A stretch of 64,000 nucleotides of DNA from Bacillota bacterium. Lineage in GTDB: Bacteria > Bacillota > Clostridia > Lachnospirales > Lachnospiraceae. Of this stretch, positions 26,352 through 35,985 are shown in pieces. A program made the translations under genes and the position numbers. Location of the stretch: assembly GCA_023415055.1 (NCBI GenBank), contig JAEZLZ010000065.1:1-64000 (forward strand). The letters are read 5' to 3'. The notes below the pieces were generated by a model. It searched no databases, was not told where the DNA came from, and saw only the letters and a list, made by a program, of their open reading frames with translations. The stretch's first letter is position 1; each line of letters begins with the position of its first letter.

Positions 26352-27224
26352 TTGAACAGGGTTACAGATAAATACGGTAGGGAATTATTCAAACACGGCT
26401 CCTTGGATTTTCCATGTGGTGCTGGCCAAACAATAAATGGCGGTTATCCGTGGCACTGGCATGAAGAGCTGGAGATGATTTGTATTATAAAGGGCTGTGT
26501 GACTGTGGCCGTAGCTGAACAGCGGTATCTTTTAAACGCAGGAGATGGTATTGCGATTAATGCGAATGTGCCACATGCTTTGTTTCCATATGGAAAGTCC
26601 GAGTATTACGAAAACGCCGTCATCTTCCATCCACGGCTGATCTATGGAAGCATGGATAGCGTGCTTTGGGGAGATTATGTCAGCCGGTATTTGCAATGTG
26701 AATCGTTGAAGGGAATCCCCTTATATAATCAGGTCGATTGGCAGAAAGACACGACAGAGCGAATTCTTAAAGCATGGAAGCTATGCCGTGAAAAGCCCCC
26801 CATGTTTGAGTTTGCCGTACGTGAAGAGCTGACCCGGCTTTTCACGATGATTTGGGAGCATTATCATGAACAGGCTACCTGGACATCAAAATCAATCCAG
26901 CGAAAATCGGATCAGGTAAAGGATATGATGCGCTTTTTGGAAACACATATGCGCGAAGAGATCTCCTTGAAACAATTGGCGGATTTTGCCCATCTTTCTG
27001 AAAGGGCATGCCAGCGAGAATTTCAATCTTATATTGGCACAACACCCATGCAATACCTTAATCAGATCAGACTTGCAAACGCAGCAGACCTGCTGAGAGA
27101 AGGACGTACCAGCATTACAGAAGTCTGTTATCAGAGCGGATTTCAAAGCCCTAGCTATTTTTCAAAAAAATTCCGCTTGCGGTACGGAATTACACCTCGC
27201 CAGTATCAAGGCTATCGTATATAG
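26352..27224 (+). CDS. AraC-family regulator with cupin sensor domain
   Basis: A 290-residue regulator. The N-terminal AraC-type cupin has YPWHWHEELEMICI and LLNAGDGIAINANVPHAL. The C-terminal double HTH has DMMRFLETHMREEISLKQLA, then VCYQSGFQSPSYFSKKFR. It starts at TTG 26352 behind GAGGTGGG. The effector is probably a sugar. Its divergent position suggests control of the MFS transporter gene. Confidence 0.9.
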   Translation: MNRVTDKYGRELFKHGSLDFPCGAGQTINGGYPWHWHEELEMICIIKGCVTVAVAEQRYLLNAGDGIAINANVPHALFPYGKSEYYENAVIFHPRLIYGSMDSVLWGDYVSRYLQCESLKGIPLYNQVDWQKDTTERILKAWKLCREKPPMFEFAVREELTRLFTMIWEHYHEQATWTSKSIQRKSDQVKDMMRFLETHMREEISLKQLADFAHLSERACQREFQSYIGTTPMQYLNQIRLANAADLLREGRTSITEVCYQSGFQSPSYFSKKFRLRYGITPRQYQGYRI

Positions 27225-27299
27225 CTCCATCGAGTAGAAGGTAGCTAAAATAATCAGCATCCTGCTACTCGATTATCTTATGGGAAGCGATTTTAGGTT

Positions 27300-28553
27300 C
27301 TATACCACTCTGACCTCACTCATGATAAGTCTACTCTTCGGAAGGGTAGGTATTCGGGTTAAAGGATAGCTCAAGTTTTGCTTCGGAACTCGATAGACCA
27401 GATGCTTCGCGATAAAGTCAAGACTCACTTTCATCACTTCTGTAGTAACAAATTCACCGGCACATCGGTGCCCGGTGCTGCATTCTCCGCCTCCCTGCGG
27501 CATGAAACTGAAGGGATTACCTCCCCAATTCTCGAACCTTTCCGGAATAAATTCATAAGGATCCGACCATAATCTTGCGTCGTGATTTGTTCCATAGATA
27601 TCTAGTAACACAAGAATTCCTCTTTTTATATAATGCTGTTTCCATAGCAAACTCTTTTTTGTCATTGCTGCTACATACGGGGTAAATGGGTAGAACCGTC
27701 GAACTTCCTGTACAAACATTTGTTGATACACACTATCTCCTGATTGAAACCGATTCAGACATTCCGGATGGTCATGCATTGCCAGGACACCGAAGGTGAT
27801 ATACGTGGCAATGGCAACCATTGGTCTTATGATATTAAGTAATTCAACCGCTGCAATTTGTGTGTTTAAAAGCTTTTGATTCTGGTCATGATGCCACGCT
27901 ATGATATCAGCAGCTGAGCCTTTTGTCGGTGTTAATTTATGCGAACGGATTTGGATGATAATATCTCTGATCCATTCCTCCGACCTCTCACGGGCACACC
28001 GTCCCTGATGGTTTCTAAGACCAATCGCTCCAAAGCCATCAATCATTTTACCTAGGTCCGTTGCTCTTTGCTTTATTTCTTTTCTTTGCAGGGGGACTCC
28101 CGCCCATCTGCATGCTATCTGGCACATAATTATTTGTGCTTCATCAAACAGGATAATGTCATTATCATGCCATTTTGCACTATTTGCTTTCCATTGTCGG
28201 ATGGTATCATCCTTCAGCTTTATCATGTTTTCCTGTGTCATGATCGACATAAACATTTGCTTACGATTCTTATGTGCATCCCCGTCTAAGCCTTGCACTC
28301 CGTTTTGACCGGTCAGCGTCTTCTGAACTCTCTTCGGTGCAACATCTTTTCTCTTAAAATAGTTATTATCATAAAAAATCTTAGCAGCTTCTTCTCCACT
28401 CATACAAATCGCTTTTTGACCCAGTAAACGCGTCTGAAAGATATCTGTTTTATATCGATTACACCTGTTTTGTATAAAACTGTAACCTTCGAATAACATG
28501 GATAGACTATTATCAATCGTCATATCACAAGGAATTTTTTTTATAGCACTCAT
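27300..28553 (-). CDS. Cytochrome P450 fatty-acid peroxygenase, CYP152 type
   Basis: A 417-residue soluble P450 that should use hydrogen peroxide directly to hydroxylate long-chain fatty acids. The heme ligand is C364 in GGGECSTGHRCAGE, the stretch typical of CYP152. R243-P244 (NIIRPMVA) replaces the usual I-helix acid-Thr pair and binds the fatty-acid carboxylate, as in Bacillus P450 BS-beta. At the position that is His in the alkene-forming OleT and Gln in BS-beta, this protein has Gln (Q87 in GVQGLDG), which favours hydroxylation over decarboxylation. AAGGAGC precedes the start. A clostridial relative, CYP152A2 of C. acetobutylicum, is known. No redox partner is nearby and none is needed. 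Confidence 0.93.
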   Translation of the reverse strand: MSAIKKIPCDMTIDNSLSMLFEGYSFIQNRCNRYKTDIFQTRLLGQKAICMSGEEAAKIFYDNNYFKRKDVAPKRVQKTLTGQNGVQGLDGDAHKNRKQMFMSIMTQENMIKLKDDTIRQWKANSAKWHDNDIILFDEAQIIMCQIACRWAGVPLQRKEIKQRATDLGKMIDGFGAIGLRNHQGRCARERSEEWIRDIIIQIRSHKLTPTKGSAADIIAWHHDQNQKLLNTQIAAVELLNIIRPMVAIATYITFGVLAMHDHPECLNRFQSGDSVYQQMFVQEVRRFYPFTPYVAAMTKKSLLWKQHYIKRGILVLLDIYGTNHDARLWSDPYEFIPERFENWGGNPFSFMPQGGGECSTGHRCAGEFVTTEVMKVSLDFIAKHLVYRVPKQNLSYPLTRIPTLPKSRLIMSEVRVV

Positions 28554-28700
28554 AATATTTGATGCTCCTTATATTTTTTACCGTTATTATGTGTATGAAT
28601 AGGAATATCATTCTTACTTCATTAGAATAATTTATGATTCCCGCTGTCCGCCAAACCGTGCCCTCTCGTGGACCGGCTTCGTTTACACACGGCACATAAG

Positions 28701-28745
28701 AAAAGAGGGTTATATCACCGTTTGTTGGTGACATAACCCTCTTTC
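28701..28745 (-). terminator. Terminator of the phosphorylase operon
   Basis: An 18-bp nearly perfect stem (AAAGAGGGTTATATCACC with GGTGACATAACCCTCTTT) around a short loop, 25 bases past the phosphorylase stop. It separates that operon from the P450 gene. Confidence 0.88.
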
Positions 28746-28769
28746 GTGATGTAATTGTATCAGTAAAAC

Positions 28770-30941
28770 CTATATCTCATACCAAATAATTTCATTCGCA
28801 TTAAGCTCCAATTCAAAGCTGCTGGAATCCCCACGATAAATCGTAGTTTTTTGTGGCTCATACGTGTTATTTACTACGCAATACTTATGGTTCTTAACAT
28901 AGGCATGTACTTCTACATTAAAGTTACTGGAGAACCATTGGTTGATGCTTTCTTCATCATGAGCACTCCAAAGAATACTTCGATACAGAACTCTGCTGTT
29001 TTCAAAGTTATAGGGCAGACCACTGATATAAACACTTCTTCCCTTGCCAAATTCATTGACTGCCATCTGAACCTCTCTGTCTTTCTGAACAAGTATGGTC
29101 GCTCCGTCTAACGCATACATGTTTTTCTTGCCCTCACCGAAATCAACTTCTTTTGTACAATCCTCTGTGATAAAGTGTTTATCAATGGGATCCCAGTTGT
29201 ATTTATCGTAATTCAGGGTAAACCCTGTTTCCTTTTCTATGCCGAATACATTAGCCAGCTGGATATAATGTCCCTGATACTGGTGTCCGGTAGGTTCACC
29301 GATTCCAATCAGGCCACCGCCTTCATATACAAACTGGCGAATAGCACTAGAGATTTCCGCATCCTCCCACACTTCTCCACCGGTATGTGCCGTATCCCCG
29401 TCACCTACATTAATGATTACATCGATATCCTTTAATAAATTATGATCCTTTTTAATATCATCAAAGCTTATAAAGGAAACTTCAAACGGTGTTCCGCTTA
29501 AGGCTTCAATCACTCCGGCATAACTATAATTCTGTTTTTGGTAAAGAGCATGGTGCACCATATGAGCGCCCCAGGCACGCATCTTTCCCCAGCTGTTTAG
29601 TACCGCTACCCGTTTGATGCAATAAGGTGTCGTACCTTTGATGTTTTGGTACAGTACGCGAAATTCATTACATACCGTTTCAACATATTCTATGAATTCA
29701 GGGAATTGACAAGCAAGCTTTAAATAGCCGCCATATCCAATTCGATCAATTGGTTTTCGCAGTATGGCACGTCTTGCTGTAACCCAGTTTACCTTTGCTT
29801 CCTTAATCGGATCCCCTCCTTCATAGAAAGTATCCGGGAAGAAATAAGGCAAGAATCTTCCTTCGGTATATTTTACACCCGTGATATCGCTGATCAATCG
29901 AAGCGTACTGCCATTTCCGACACTTCCAACCACTGCATCCAGATGGATGGTCTGGAACTCATCCATAAAGGGTTCTGTTCCGATCCAATGGTCTCCAAGA
30001 AACATCATTGCTTCTTTACCGTATTCATGGGTAATGTCCACCATTTCCCTTGCCAGCTTGGCCACTTCGCGTCTCTGAAACGCCTGAAAATCCTTGTATT
30101 CTTTACTCGGTATACGATACTGATTATTATAATATCCCTGGTCAATAATAAATTCCGGTCGGAATTGATAACCTACCTCCTTCTCAAACTGGTCAAGAAT
30201 ATAGGGAGATACCGAAGCTGAGTATCCATACCAGTCAACATATTTTTCACGCATCATCTCGTCAAAGATCAAGGTAAACTGATGGAAAAATGTTGTGTAT
30301 CGTATGACATCAACATAAGGATGTTCCTCAATAAACTTACGAAGACGAAGCATCGAATAAGCGTGTGTCTTCGGTTGCCTTACATCAAAGGTAATCTGAT
30401 GCTCTACACCCTTCCAGCCGTTGACTACCGTATTATACATATGTACCGGATCCCAAATAAGATACGCCAGAAAGCTCACGGTATAATTGTGAAATGGAAC
30501 ACAGTTTGTAATCACTACTTCTCCTGTATCCTTATCATAGCTCCAGTCATCGGTAGAAACAGTCAATGCGGTACTGCGATCGATTACTTCCCACCAGCGT
30601 TTCTTATCATCATAATCGTTCACCTTCATAAGCTCTGATGCTATTCCTTTTAATAGCGGAATCCGCAAGGTTTGCTCCGTCGCTGTATAGAATGAAGTCA
30701 TAATATAGCATTGCTGCACTTCATCCGGATTTTCTTTCGCCCATTCATTATCCTTACGGGTTGTATAGTAAGTACTGTATACCTTTGCTTGAATGGCCTT
30801 TAACTCCTCCGGATAATCCGTACCGTCACAATCACGGATCGCATCTGCTCCCCATCTATTCAATATTCCAATTGTTTCTGGAACAACATCAACGTCTGTT
30901 GGTATGGTTACCCTACCAGTTAACATCGTATCTTCATTCAT
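28770..30941 (-). CDS. GH112 beta-galactoside phosphorylase (galacto-N-biose/lacto-N-biose type)
   Basis: A 723-residue cytoplasmic enzyme of family GH112, which cleaves galactosyl-beta-1,3-HexNAc disaccharides (or galactosyl-beta-1,4-rhamnose) with phosphate to give galactose 1-phosphate. The N-terminal barrel carries GRVTIPTDVDVVPETIGI and the FLGDHWIGTEPF segment, where D317 fits the general acid of the B. longum enzyme as I recall it. The later part has a Rossmann-like domain (VAVLNSWGKMRAW, IDVIINVGDGDTAH) and a C-terminal beta domain. GGAAGGGGA precedes the start. It is last in the operon with a three-gene importer and a small membrane protein. Mucin, milk-oligosaccharide or rhamnogalacturonan disaccharides are possible substrates. 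Confidence 0.92.
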   Translation of the reverse strand: MNEDTMLTGRVTIPTDVDVVPETIGILNRWGADAIRDCDGTDYPEELKAIQAKVYSTYYTTRKDNEWAKENPDEVQQCYIMTSFYTATEQTLRIPLLKGIASELMKVNDYDDKKRWWEVIDRSTALTVSTDDWSYDKDTGEVVITNCVPFHNYTVSFLAYLIWDPVHMYNTVVNGWKGVEHQITFDVRQPKTHAYSMLRLRKFIEEHPYVDVIRYTTFFHQFTLIFDEMMREKYVDWYGYSASVSPYILDQFEKEVGYQFRPEFIIDQGYYNNQYRIPSKEYKDFQAFQRREVAKLAREMVDITHEYGKEAMMFLGDHWIGTEPFMDEFQTIHLDAVVGSVGNGSTLRLISDITGVKYTEGRFLPYFFPDTFYEGGDPIKEAKVNWVTARRAILRKPIDRIGYGGYLKLACQFPEFIEYVETVCNEFRVLYQNIKGTTPYCIKRVAVLNSWGKMRAWGAHMVHHALYQKQNYSYAGVIEALSGTPFEVSFISFDDIKKDHNLLKDIDVIINVGDGDTAHTGGEVWEDAEISSAIRQFVYEGGGLIGIGEPTGHQYQGHYIQLANVFGIEKETGFTLNYDKYNWDPIDKHFITEDCTKEVDFGEGKKNMYALDGATILVQKDREVQMAVNEFGKGRSVYISGLPYNFENSRVLYRSILWSAHDEESINQWFSSNFNVEVHAYVKNHKYCVVNNTYEPQKTTIYRGDSSSFELELNANEIIWYEI

Positions 30942-31122
30942 AAATATTCCCCTTCCGGCGTCTTAACGCCCTTTTATCAAGGCAACTTTGTGCCGTTTCA
31001 CTTAACATTTCGTCCTATACTTACCTATTTATGCACGAATTTAAGAAAGACTCTGCAATGTTAAGCACAATCCGTCCGGATACTGATTTTGACCAAATAT
31101 ATTCAATTACTTATGTCATTTG

Positions 31123-31299
31123 TTAATTATATTTTTTGTTATAAAGATATAACAGGAATAGTATGCCGCCTAAGCCGGCAAGCATAGTAAATAAGCCTTG
31201 ATAGCTGATGTTCTTTTGACCGATAATGACCAGGCAAACACAAACGGCCACACATATACCTTTTAGAATAATTCCAAGTACCTTCTTTGTATACTCCAT
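31123..31299 (-). CDS. Small two-helix membrane protein of the phosphorylase operon
   Basis: A 58-residue protein with two membrane helices (VLGIILKGICVAVCVCLVII and LFTMLAGLGGILFLLYLY) and a short basic tail NKKYN. ATG 31299 has a GGAG seven bases upstream, formed within the sequence of an earlier ATG at 31311 that lacks a ribosome binding site. It lies between the second permease gene and the phosphorylase gene on the same strand. I recall similar tiny proteins beside sugar ABC operons in Lachnospiraceae (DUF6903-like), but cannot verify this. It may be an accessory transporter subunit; no function is known to me. Confidence 0.65.
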   Translation of the reverse strand: MEYTKKVLGIILKGICVAVCVCLVIIGQKNISYQGLFTMLAGLGGILFLLYLYNKKYN

Positions 31300-31405
31300 T
31301 GAAATCTCCATTCTGCCACAAACTGCGAATTCATGATTGAAAAACTTTGTTTTTCAATATAGGCTGCTGCACAAATTTGCCGTGTGAATTGTTTTCAAAT
31401 CACAC

Positions 31406-32275
31406 TTATCCCTTTAATCCACCAAGTGTCATGCCTTGTGTCAGCTTCTTTTGTACGATAATATACAGGATCAAAGTAGGCAGCATAACCAGGACAAGAC
31501 CTGCATACATACGACCATATTCCGCTGCAGCATTCTGCGCTTTCATTAGATTCATCAAGCCAACAGGAAGTGTCTTACTGCCTTTTGGATCGGTCAACAA
31601 AGTAATTGCTATGATATACTCATTCCAGAACGACAGGAAATTGAACAGAATAACGGTAATCACACTCGGTCTGGCCATCGGAAGTATTACTTTTACCATT
31701 GTCCTCAGATATCCGCTTCCGTCAATATATGCTGCTTCCTCGTAGGTCTTTGGTATTGTTACAAAGTAACCGGACATTAAGTAAATCGTGAAAGGAAGGG
31801 CCGTTGCAGCATAAACAAGGGCCAAAACAAAGATATTATTTAAGAAAAGAGGAGAGAACCCCCAGCTTTTCAATACTTTATCCGCGTCAATAAACATTAA
31901 AAATATTGGTACTACAATGTAGTTCACATTGATAAACAAACCAGCCATAAAAAGTATATTTAAAATTTTACGCAGTCTGAATTTAAATCTGCTGAGACAA
32001 TAGGCTGCCGGTAAAGCAACCACCAGCAGGATAAGAAGCGCAACCGCTGTGACAATCACACTGTTCAGCATGTAATTGCCCATATGCGCACTGCCCCAGG
32101 CATCAATAAAGTTCTGGAAATAGAACGACTCAGGGAGTTTCCACGGACTGCCATAAAATTCACTATTCTTCTTAATTGAGGCTATAAATACCCAGCCCAC
32201 AGGTACAATAATTGAGATTGCTAATAATCCTAATACAAGATATATAACAACTTTCTTTAAAGGAAGCTTTTTCAT
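31406..32275 (-). CDS. Carbohydrate ABC transporter permease (MalG/CUT1)
   Basis: A 289-residue inner-membrane subunit with six helices, the EAA loop YEEAAYIDGSGYLRTMVKVILP, and the typical C-terminus KLTQGMTLGGLKG. It pairs with the MalF-type subunit encoded 12 bases upstream and uses an ATPase encoded elsewhere. Context suggests import of the disaccharide cleaved by the GH112 phosphorylase. Confidence 0.93.
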   Translation of the reverse strand: MKKLPLKKVVIYLVLGLLAISIIVPVGWVFIASIKKNSEFYGSPWKLPESFYFQNFIDAWGSAHMGNYMLNSVIVTAVALLILLVVALPAAYCLSRFKFRLRKILNILFMAGLFINVNYIVVPIFLMFIDADKVLKSWGFSPLFLNNIFVLALVYAATALPFTIYLMSGYFVTIPKTYEEAAYIDGSGYLRTMVKVILPMARPSVITVILFNFLSFWNEYIIAITLLTDPKGSKTLPVGLMNLMKAQNAAAEYGRMYAGLVLVMLPTLILYIIVQKKLTQGMTLGGLKG

Positions 32276-32287
32276 ATATTCTACCCC

Positions 32288-33178
32288 CTACAATTCTATC
32301 GGTTCGCGCTTGGTAATCAGATTCACTAAACCGCTCAAGGCAAAGGAGAATATGAATACAACAACACCGATCGCCATACCATAACCATAACTGGAATTGG
32401 TGTAGGCTTGTTTATACATATAGCTTAGGAACACTTCCGTACTACCATCCGGTCCGCCGCTCGTTAACGCTTTTACTATCATAAAGCTTAGATTAATGCT
32501 ACTGATGATAAAGAAAGTTAAGGTCGTTCTGATATTACTCCAAATTAATGGGATAGTCAGACTAAAGAACTGGTGAATACGACTTGCACCCTCCAGACCA
32601 GCACTTTCATATACACTCTCCGGAACACTTGCCATACTGGCCATATACATAACCATGTAATAACCGATGGCTTGCCATATCATCGCCATCGCAATGGAAA
32701 ATATAACAATTTTCTGATCACCTAGCCAATAAATCGGTTCGCTACCCTTATCCTTAAAAAGCGATAGAATACTATTCAATAAACCATTTTTTGAGTCCAG
32801 GATTGCACTGAAAATGGCACTGATGATTACAATGGATAAAATGTTTGGGATGTAGAAGACAACGCGGAAGAAATTCTGTCCTACAATCTTTTCCCTCGAC
32901 AATATTCCTGCAAAAACCAGGGCTAACGCTATCGTTATGACACTAACAATAATAATTAACAATATGGTATTCTCAATCGATTGTAAAAACTTCATATCTT
33001 GTGAAAGCTTTATAAAGTTATCAAATCCTACAAAGGTTTTGTTCGGCGAATATCCACCCCATTTGTATAGGGACATTTTAAAAATATTAATCGTTGGTAT
33101 GATCATAAAGATAGTAAACAGTATTGCTGCCGGTGCCACACATAAGAATATAAATATTGATTTCCCTTTATTTTTCAT
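32288..33178 (-). CDS. Carbohydrate ABC transporter permease (MalF/CUT1)
   Basis: A 296-residue permease with six helices; the first is SIFIFLCVAPAAILFTIFMI. The EAA loop reads YESAGLEGASRIHQFFSLTIP. It is preceded by a 179-base intercistronic region with two hairpins after the binding-protein gene, and is followed at 12 bases by its MalG-type partner. Substrate is inferred only from the phosphorylase gene downstream. Confidence 0.93.
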   Translation of the reverse strand: MKNKGKSIFIFLCVAPAAILFTIFMIIPTINIFKMSLYKWGGYSPNKTFVGFDNFIKLSQDMKFLQSIENTILLIIIVSVITIALALVFAGILSREKIVGQNFFRVVFYIPNILSIVIISAIFSAILDSKNGLLNSILSLFKDKGSEPIYWLGDQKIVIFSIAMAMIWQAIGYYMVMYMASMASVPESVYESAGLEGASRIHQFFSLTIPLIWSNIRTTLTFFIISSINLSFMIVKALTSGGPDGSTEVFLSYMYKQAYTNSSYGYGMAIGVVVFIFSFALSGLVNLITKREPIEL

Positions 33179-33236
33179 ATCTATCTCCTATCCAAAAATA
33201 TCTAATCTGCAGATATTTATGAAACATGTATTAGGG

Positions 33237-33316
33237 GGTTATTTCAAGATGTTCCTTATGAAACAACCCCTTAATCATGTATTTTAAAACGGTGAGTCAA
33301 GTTACGCTCACCGTTT
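33237..33316 (-). promoter_or_regulatory. Two hairpins between binding-protein and permease genes
   Basis: GGGGTTATTTC pairs with GAAACAACCCC (33237-33270, one mismatch), and AAACGGTGAG pairs perfectly with CTCACCGTTT (33287-33316). On the transcript they follow the binding-protein stop codon and probably protect or terminate that part of the mRNA. Confidence 0.6.
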
Positions 33317-33357
33317 ATATTCGCCTACCTGTTACACTAAAGTATGCTTTTGTTTTA

Positions 33358-34743
33358 TTATTTTAAAGCACCACGGAGTAAGTCGCTATCTTTTTTAATT
33401 GCTTCAATCCACTGTTCCTTCGTCTTATCTCCACTTACTAAAGAGTTAACGGTTCCAAATACGGTATCAGCAAAATTAACACCTTCTACCGGATCGGTTG
33501 TTGCAAAATTACCCAAAGCAGCCTTAGCACCATTATCATAGATGCTATAGAACAACTTGTTGTCGCCTTGCAATTTGTCTGCAAAACCAACGATTGGCTG
33601 AATTGCACCGGATCCCGCGAAGATCTGTGCTGCTTCATCGGAATACATGTACGCCACGAATTGTTTTGCTGCGTCTTTGTTGGTAGCTGCAGCTGGAACC
33701 CATAACTGTTCAAACCAGGTATAGGAATAAGCATCTTGTCCGGCAGCAACTGCAGGAAGTGCTGTGAATCCCCACTCAAAGCCCTCAGCACGAGGTGCAT
33801 CCTTCATCTCACCAATAACCCAGGTACCATTGGGCATAAATAATGCCTTATTGTCTAAGATTAACTGCTGATTCTTCTGGAAGTTATCATTGTTTGCATT
33901 GGACGGAACTGATTTTTCTGTATAAATAGCCAGCTTGTTAACGATGTCAAATGCGGTAGCTGCTTCCGGGGTATCCCAGATACCTTCTGTATAGGTAGTA
34001 GCTTTTTGGAAGAAATCTGCACCGCCTACCTCATAAAGAAGAGCGTAGAAGAATGCATCAAAGTATCCGGCTGTAGGATATGCAAATAATGCAATTCCTT
34101 CTGCCTGTGCCTTATCACCTAAAGCCCACATCTCATCCCAGGTAGTGGGAATTGTCCAGCCCTTTTCGGTGAATAAACCTTTGTTATAAAACAGACCACA
34201 GGGGCTGTAGAACATAGGTGCCATGTATGTCTTTCCGTCATTGTAGGGGTTAGTTAATGTGGATTCAGTGAATCCACCGGCGATCTTATCACTAACCTTC
34301 TTATCTTCACCCGGAACGGTCATGCTTAACACATCAGTAATATCTTCTAAGCCGTTTTCCTTGATCAAAGTCTCGGTTAAGCCTGCAGGACGACCTGTTG
34401 CCAAATGAACAACGTCCGGATAATCTCCAGCCTTCATTTGTGCACCAATGACATCCTCTAAGGATTTATCTGTTGTAAGTTCCACTTTGATTCCTGTCTT
34501 CGCAGTAAATGCTTCACACACCTTGGTCCACATATCCACCCCATAAGCGGTTTCAATGGCTGCCACCTTAATTGTAACATCCGGTGTCGAGGCCGGTGTA
34601 GCGGTAGCTTCCTGTTCCTGTGCTGCAGGAGCTGAAGTTGCTTCCGGTGATGTACTTGTATCAGCTGCGTCTTTTTTTGCACAGCCAACGAATGAACTCA
34701 TCATTAATGCAAGTACTAAGAGAATACTAACTATTTTTTTCAT
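33358..34743 (-). CDS. Sugar ABC transporter substrate-binding lipoprotein
   Basis: A 461-residue family 1 binding protein. The signal peptide (KKIVSILLVLALMMSSFV) leads to the lipobox FVGC. A Ser/Thr/Ala/Pro-rich linker of about 30 residues precedes the fold, which has AQMKAGDYPDVVHLATGRP and TTWDEMWALGDKA. It is first in the operon with two permeases, the small membrane protein and the GH112 phosphorylase, so it likely captures galacto-N-biose, lacto-N-biose or a related disaccharide. It is divergent from an AraC regulator that should control it. Confidence 0.93.
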   Translation of the reverse strand: MKKIVSILLVLALMMSSFVGCAKKDAADTSTSPEATSAPAAQEQEATATPASTPDVTIKVAAIETAYGVDMWTKVCEAFTAKTGIKVELTTDKSLEDVIGAQMKAGDYPDVVHLATGRPAGLTETLIKENGLEDITDVLSMTVPGEDKKVSDKIAGGFTESTLTNPYNDGKTYMAPMFYSPCGLFYNKGLFTEKGWTIPTTWDEMWALGDKAQAEGIALFAYPTAGYFDAFFYALLYEVGGADFFQKATTYTEGIWDTPEAATAFDIVNKLAIYTEKSVPSNANNDNFQKNQQLILDNKALFMPNGTWVIGEMKDAPRAEGFEWGFTALPAVAAGQDAYSYTWFEQLWVPAAATNKDAAKQFVAYMYSDEAAQIFAGSGAIQPIVGFADKLQGDNKLFYSIYDNGAKAALGNFATTDPVEGVNFADTVFGTVNSLVSGDKTKEQWIEAIKKDSDLLRGALK

Positions 34744-34918
34744 ATCTTTTTCCTCCTTTTTTAACTATGTATGTAGTATACAATTTTTATTTTTACAAAC
34801 AATAGATATTTTGCTTTCTTCTTTATATATTTTGCTATATAATATATATAAAGAATAATTTTCAAGGATATTTCAAGTTTTTTTTGTATATTATTCACAT
34901 AAATGTAAAGGAGTTACT

Positions 34919-35854
34919 ATGAGCAACGACCGCTATAGTTTTACGGATAGTGAATTTGAAGCATCCATGATACATAAAAACAACTCAACTCTATCCTATA
35001 CCTTTAACCCTGATGGTAAGCGTGGAAATCAGTCTATCCAAGTTACCTTACTTTATGTAGCACTATCAAAGTATGGTAATGATTGGATAAGCCTGCCTCA
35101 TTCCCATAACTTCACAGAATTTTTCTACATCACAAACGGGACCGGAAAATTCTCTGTTGAAGCGGAGATCCTTGATGTGAGAGCCAATGATCTTATCATC
35201 TTAAATCCCACCCTCACACACACCGAGATTTCAAATCCCTCAAAGCCAATGGAGTATATTGTACTTGGAGTAGAAGGAATTAAGTTTCAGGCAGAAGACC
35301 GGGAATATATTCACTTAAACGGCTCAGCTCATAAATCTGATTTGCATCTTTACTTTAATACTCTGGCACATGAAATGAAGCTTGACCGACCATATCGTGA
35401 CTTTGTTTGTCAAAACTTATTAAATATTATCTTTACCATAATTCTTCGAAATGATTCCTTTCAGATTTCCTTAGTTAACGGACCGCAGCTAACCAGGGAA
35501 TGTCAGATTGTTAAGAAATATATTGAAGATCACTATAAAGAAAACATAACGATAGAAACCTTAAGTTCGCTGGTTCACTTAAATAAACACTACTTTGTCC
35601 ATTATTTTACCAAACATATTGGCACTTCACCAATCAACTATTTAATCGCCAGGCGAATCGATGAAAGTAAGCATCTGCTGGAAAGTACAAATTATTCATT
35701 ATCATCCATCTCGCAGATGCTGGGCTTTTCTTCTCCCAGCTACTTTTCACAGACCTTTAAAAGAACGACAAATATATCACCACAGGAATATCGAAAACTA
35801 TATCATCGTACCATCGCAATATCCGGTCAAGATATCCGGTTTGAAGACATTTAG
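34919..35854 (+). CDS. AraC-family regulator of the phosphorylase operon
   Basis: A 311-residue regulator with an N-terminal cupin-like sensor (LPHSHNFTEFFYITNGTGKF, LDVRANDLIILNPTLTHTE) and a C-terminal double HTH (KKYIEDHYKENITIETLSSL, then ISQMLGFSSPSYFSQTFKR and ISPQEYRKL). AAAGGAG precedes the start. It is divergent from the binding-protein gene with a 175-base gap, the usual arrangement for an activator of a sugar importer, and is followed by its own terminator. Confidence 0.92.
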   Translation: MSNDRYSFTDSEFEASMIHKNNSTLSYTFNPDGKRGNQSIQVTLLYVALSKYGNDWISLPHSHNFTEFFYITNGTGKFSVEAEILDVRANDLIILNPTLTHTEISNPSKPMEYIVLGVEGIKFQAEDREYIHLNGSAHKSDLHLYFNTLAHEMKLDRPYRDFVCQNLLNIIFTIILRNDSFQISLVNGPQLTRECQIVKKYIEDHYKENITIETLSSLVHLNKHYFVHYFTKHIGTSPINYLIARRIDESKHLLESTNYSLSSISQMLGFSSPSYFSQTFKRTTNISPQEYRKLYHRTIAISGQDIRFEDI

Positions 35855-35910
35855 AGTAATTATGCCTCTTCTTTATGATGTTTTGCTATGCCACAGCTCA
35901 AAATTCTTTA

Positions 35911-35946
35911 AAAGCAGCACATGTTATCGAGAAACATGTGCTGCTT
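35911..35946. terminator. Bidirectional terminator between convergent genes
   Basis: A 14-bp perfect stem (AAAGCAGCACATGT with its complement) around an 8-base loop. It lies between the AraC gene (plus) and the FtsX permease gene (minus). Confidence 0.8.
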
Positions 35947-35985
35947 TCGTATTGGCTTCATTGCATAATAGTTGGAATTTAAATA

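Noticed and set aside
30282..30638. 118-codon plus-strand frame opposite the GH112 gene
   Set aside because: Antisense shadow of a clear phosphorylase gene; no start context.
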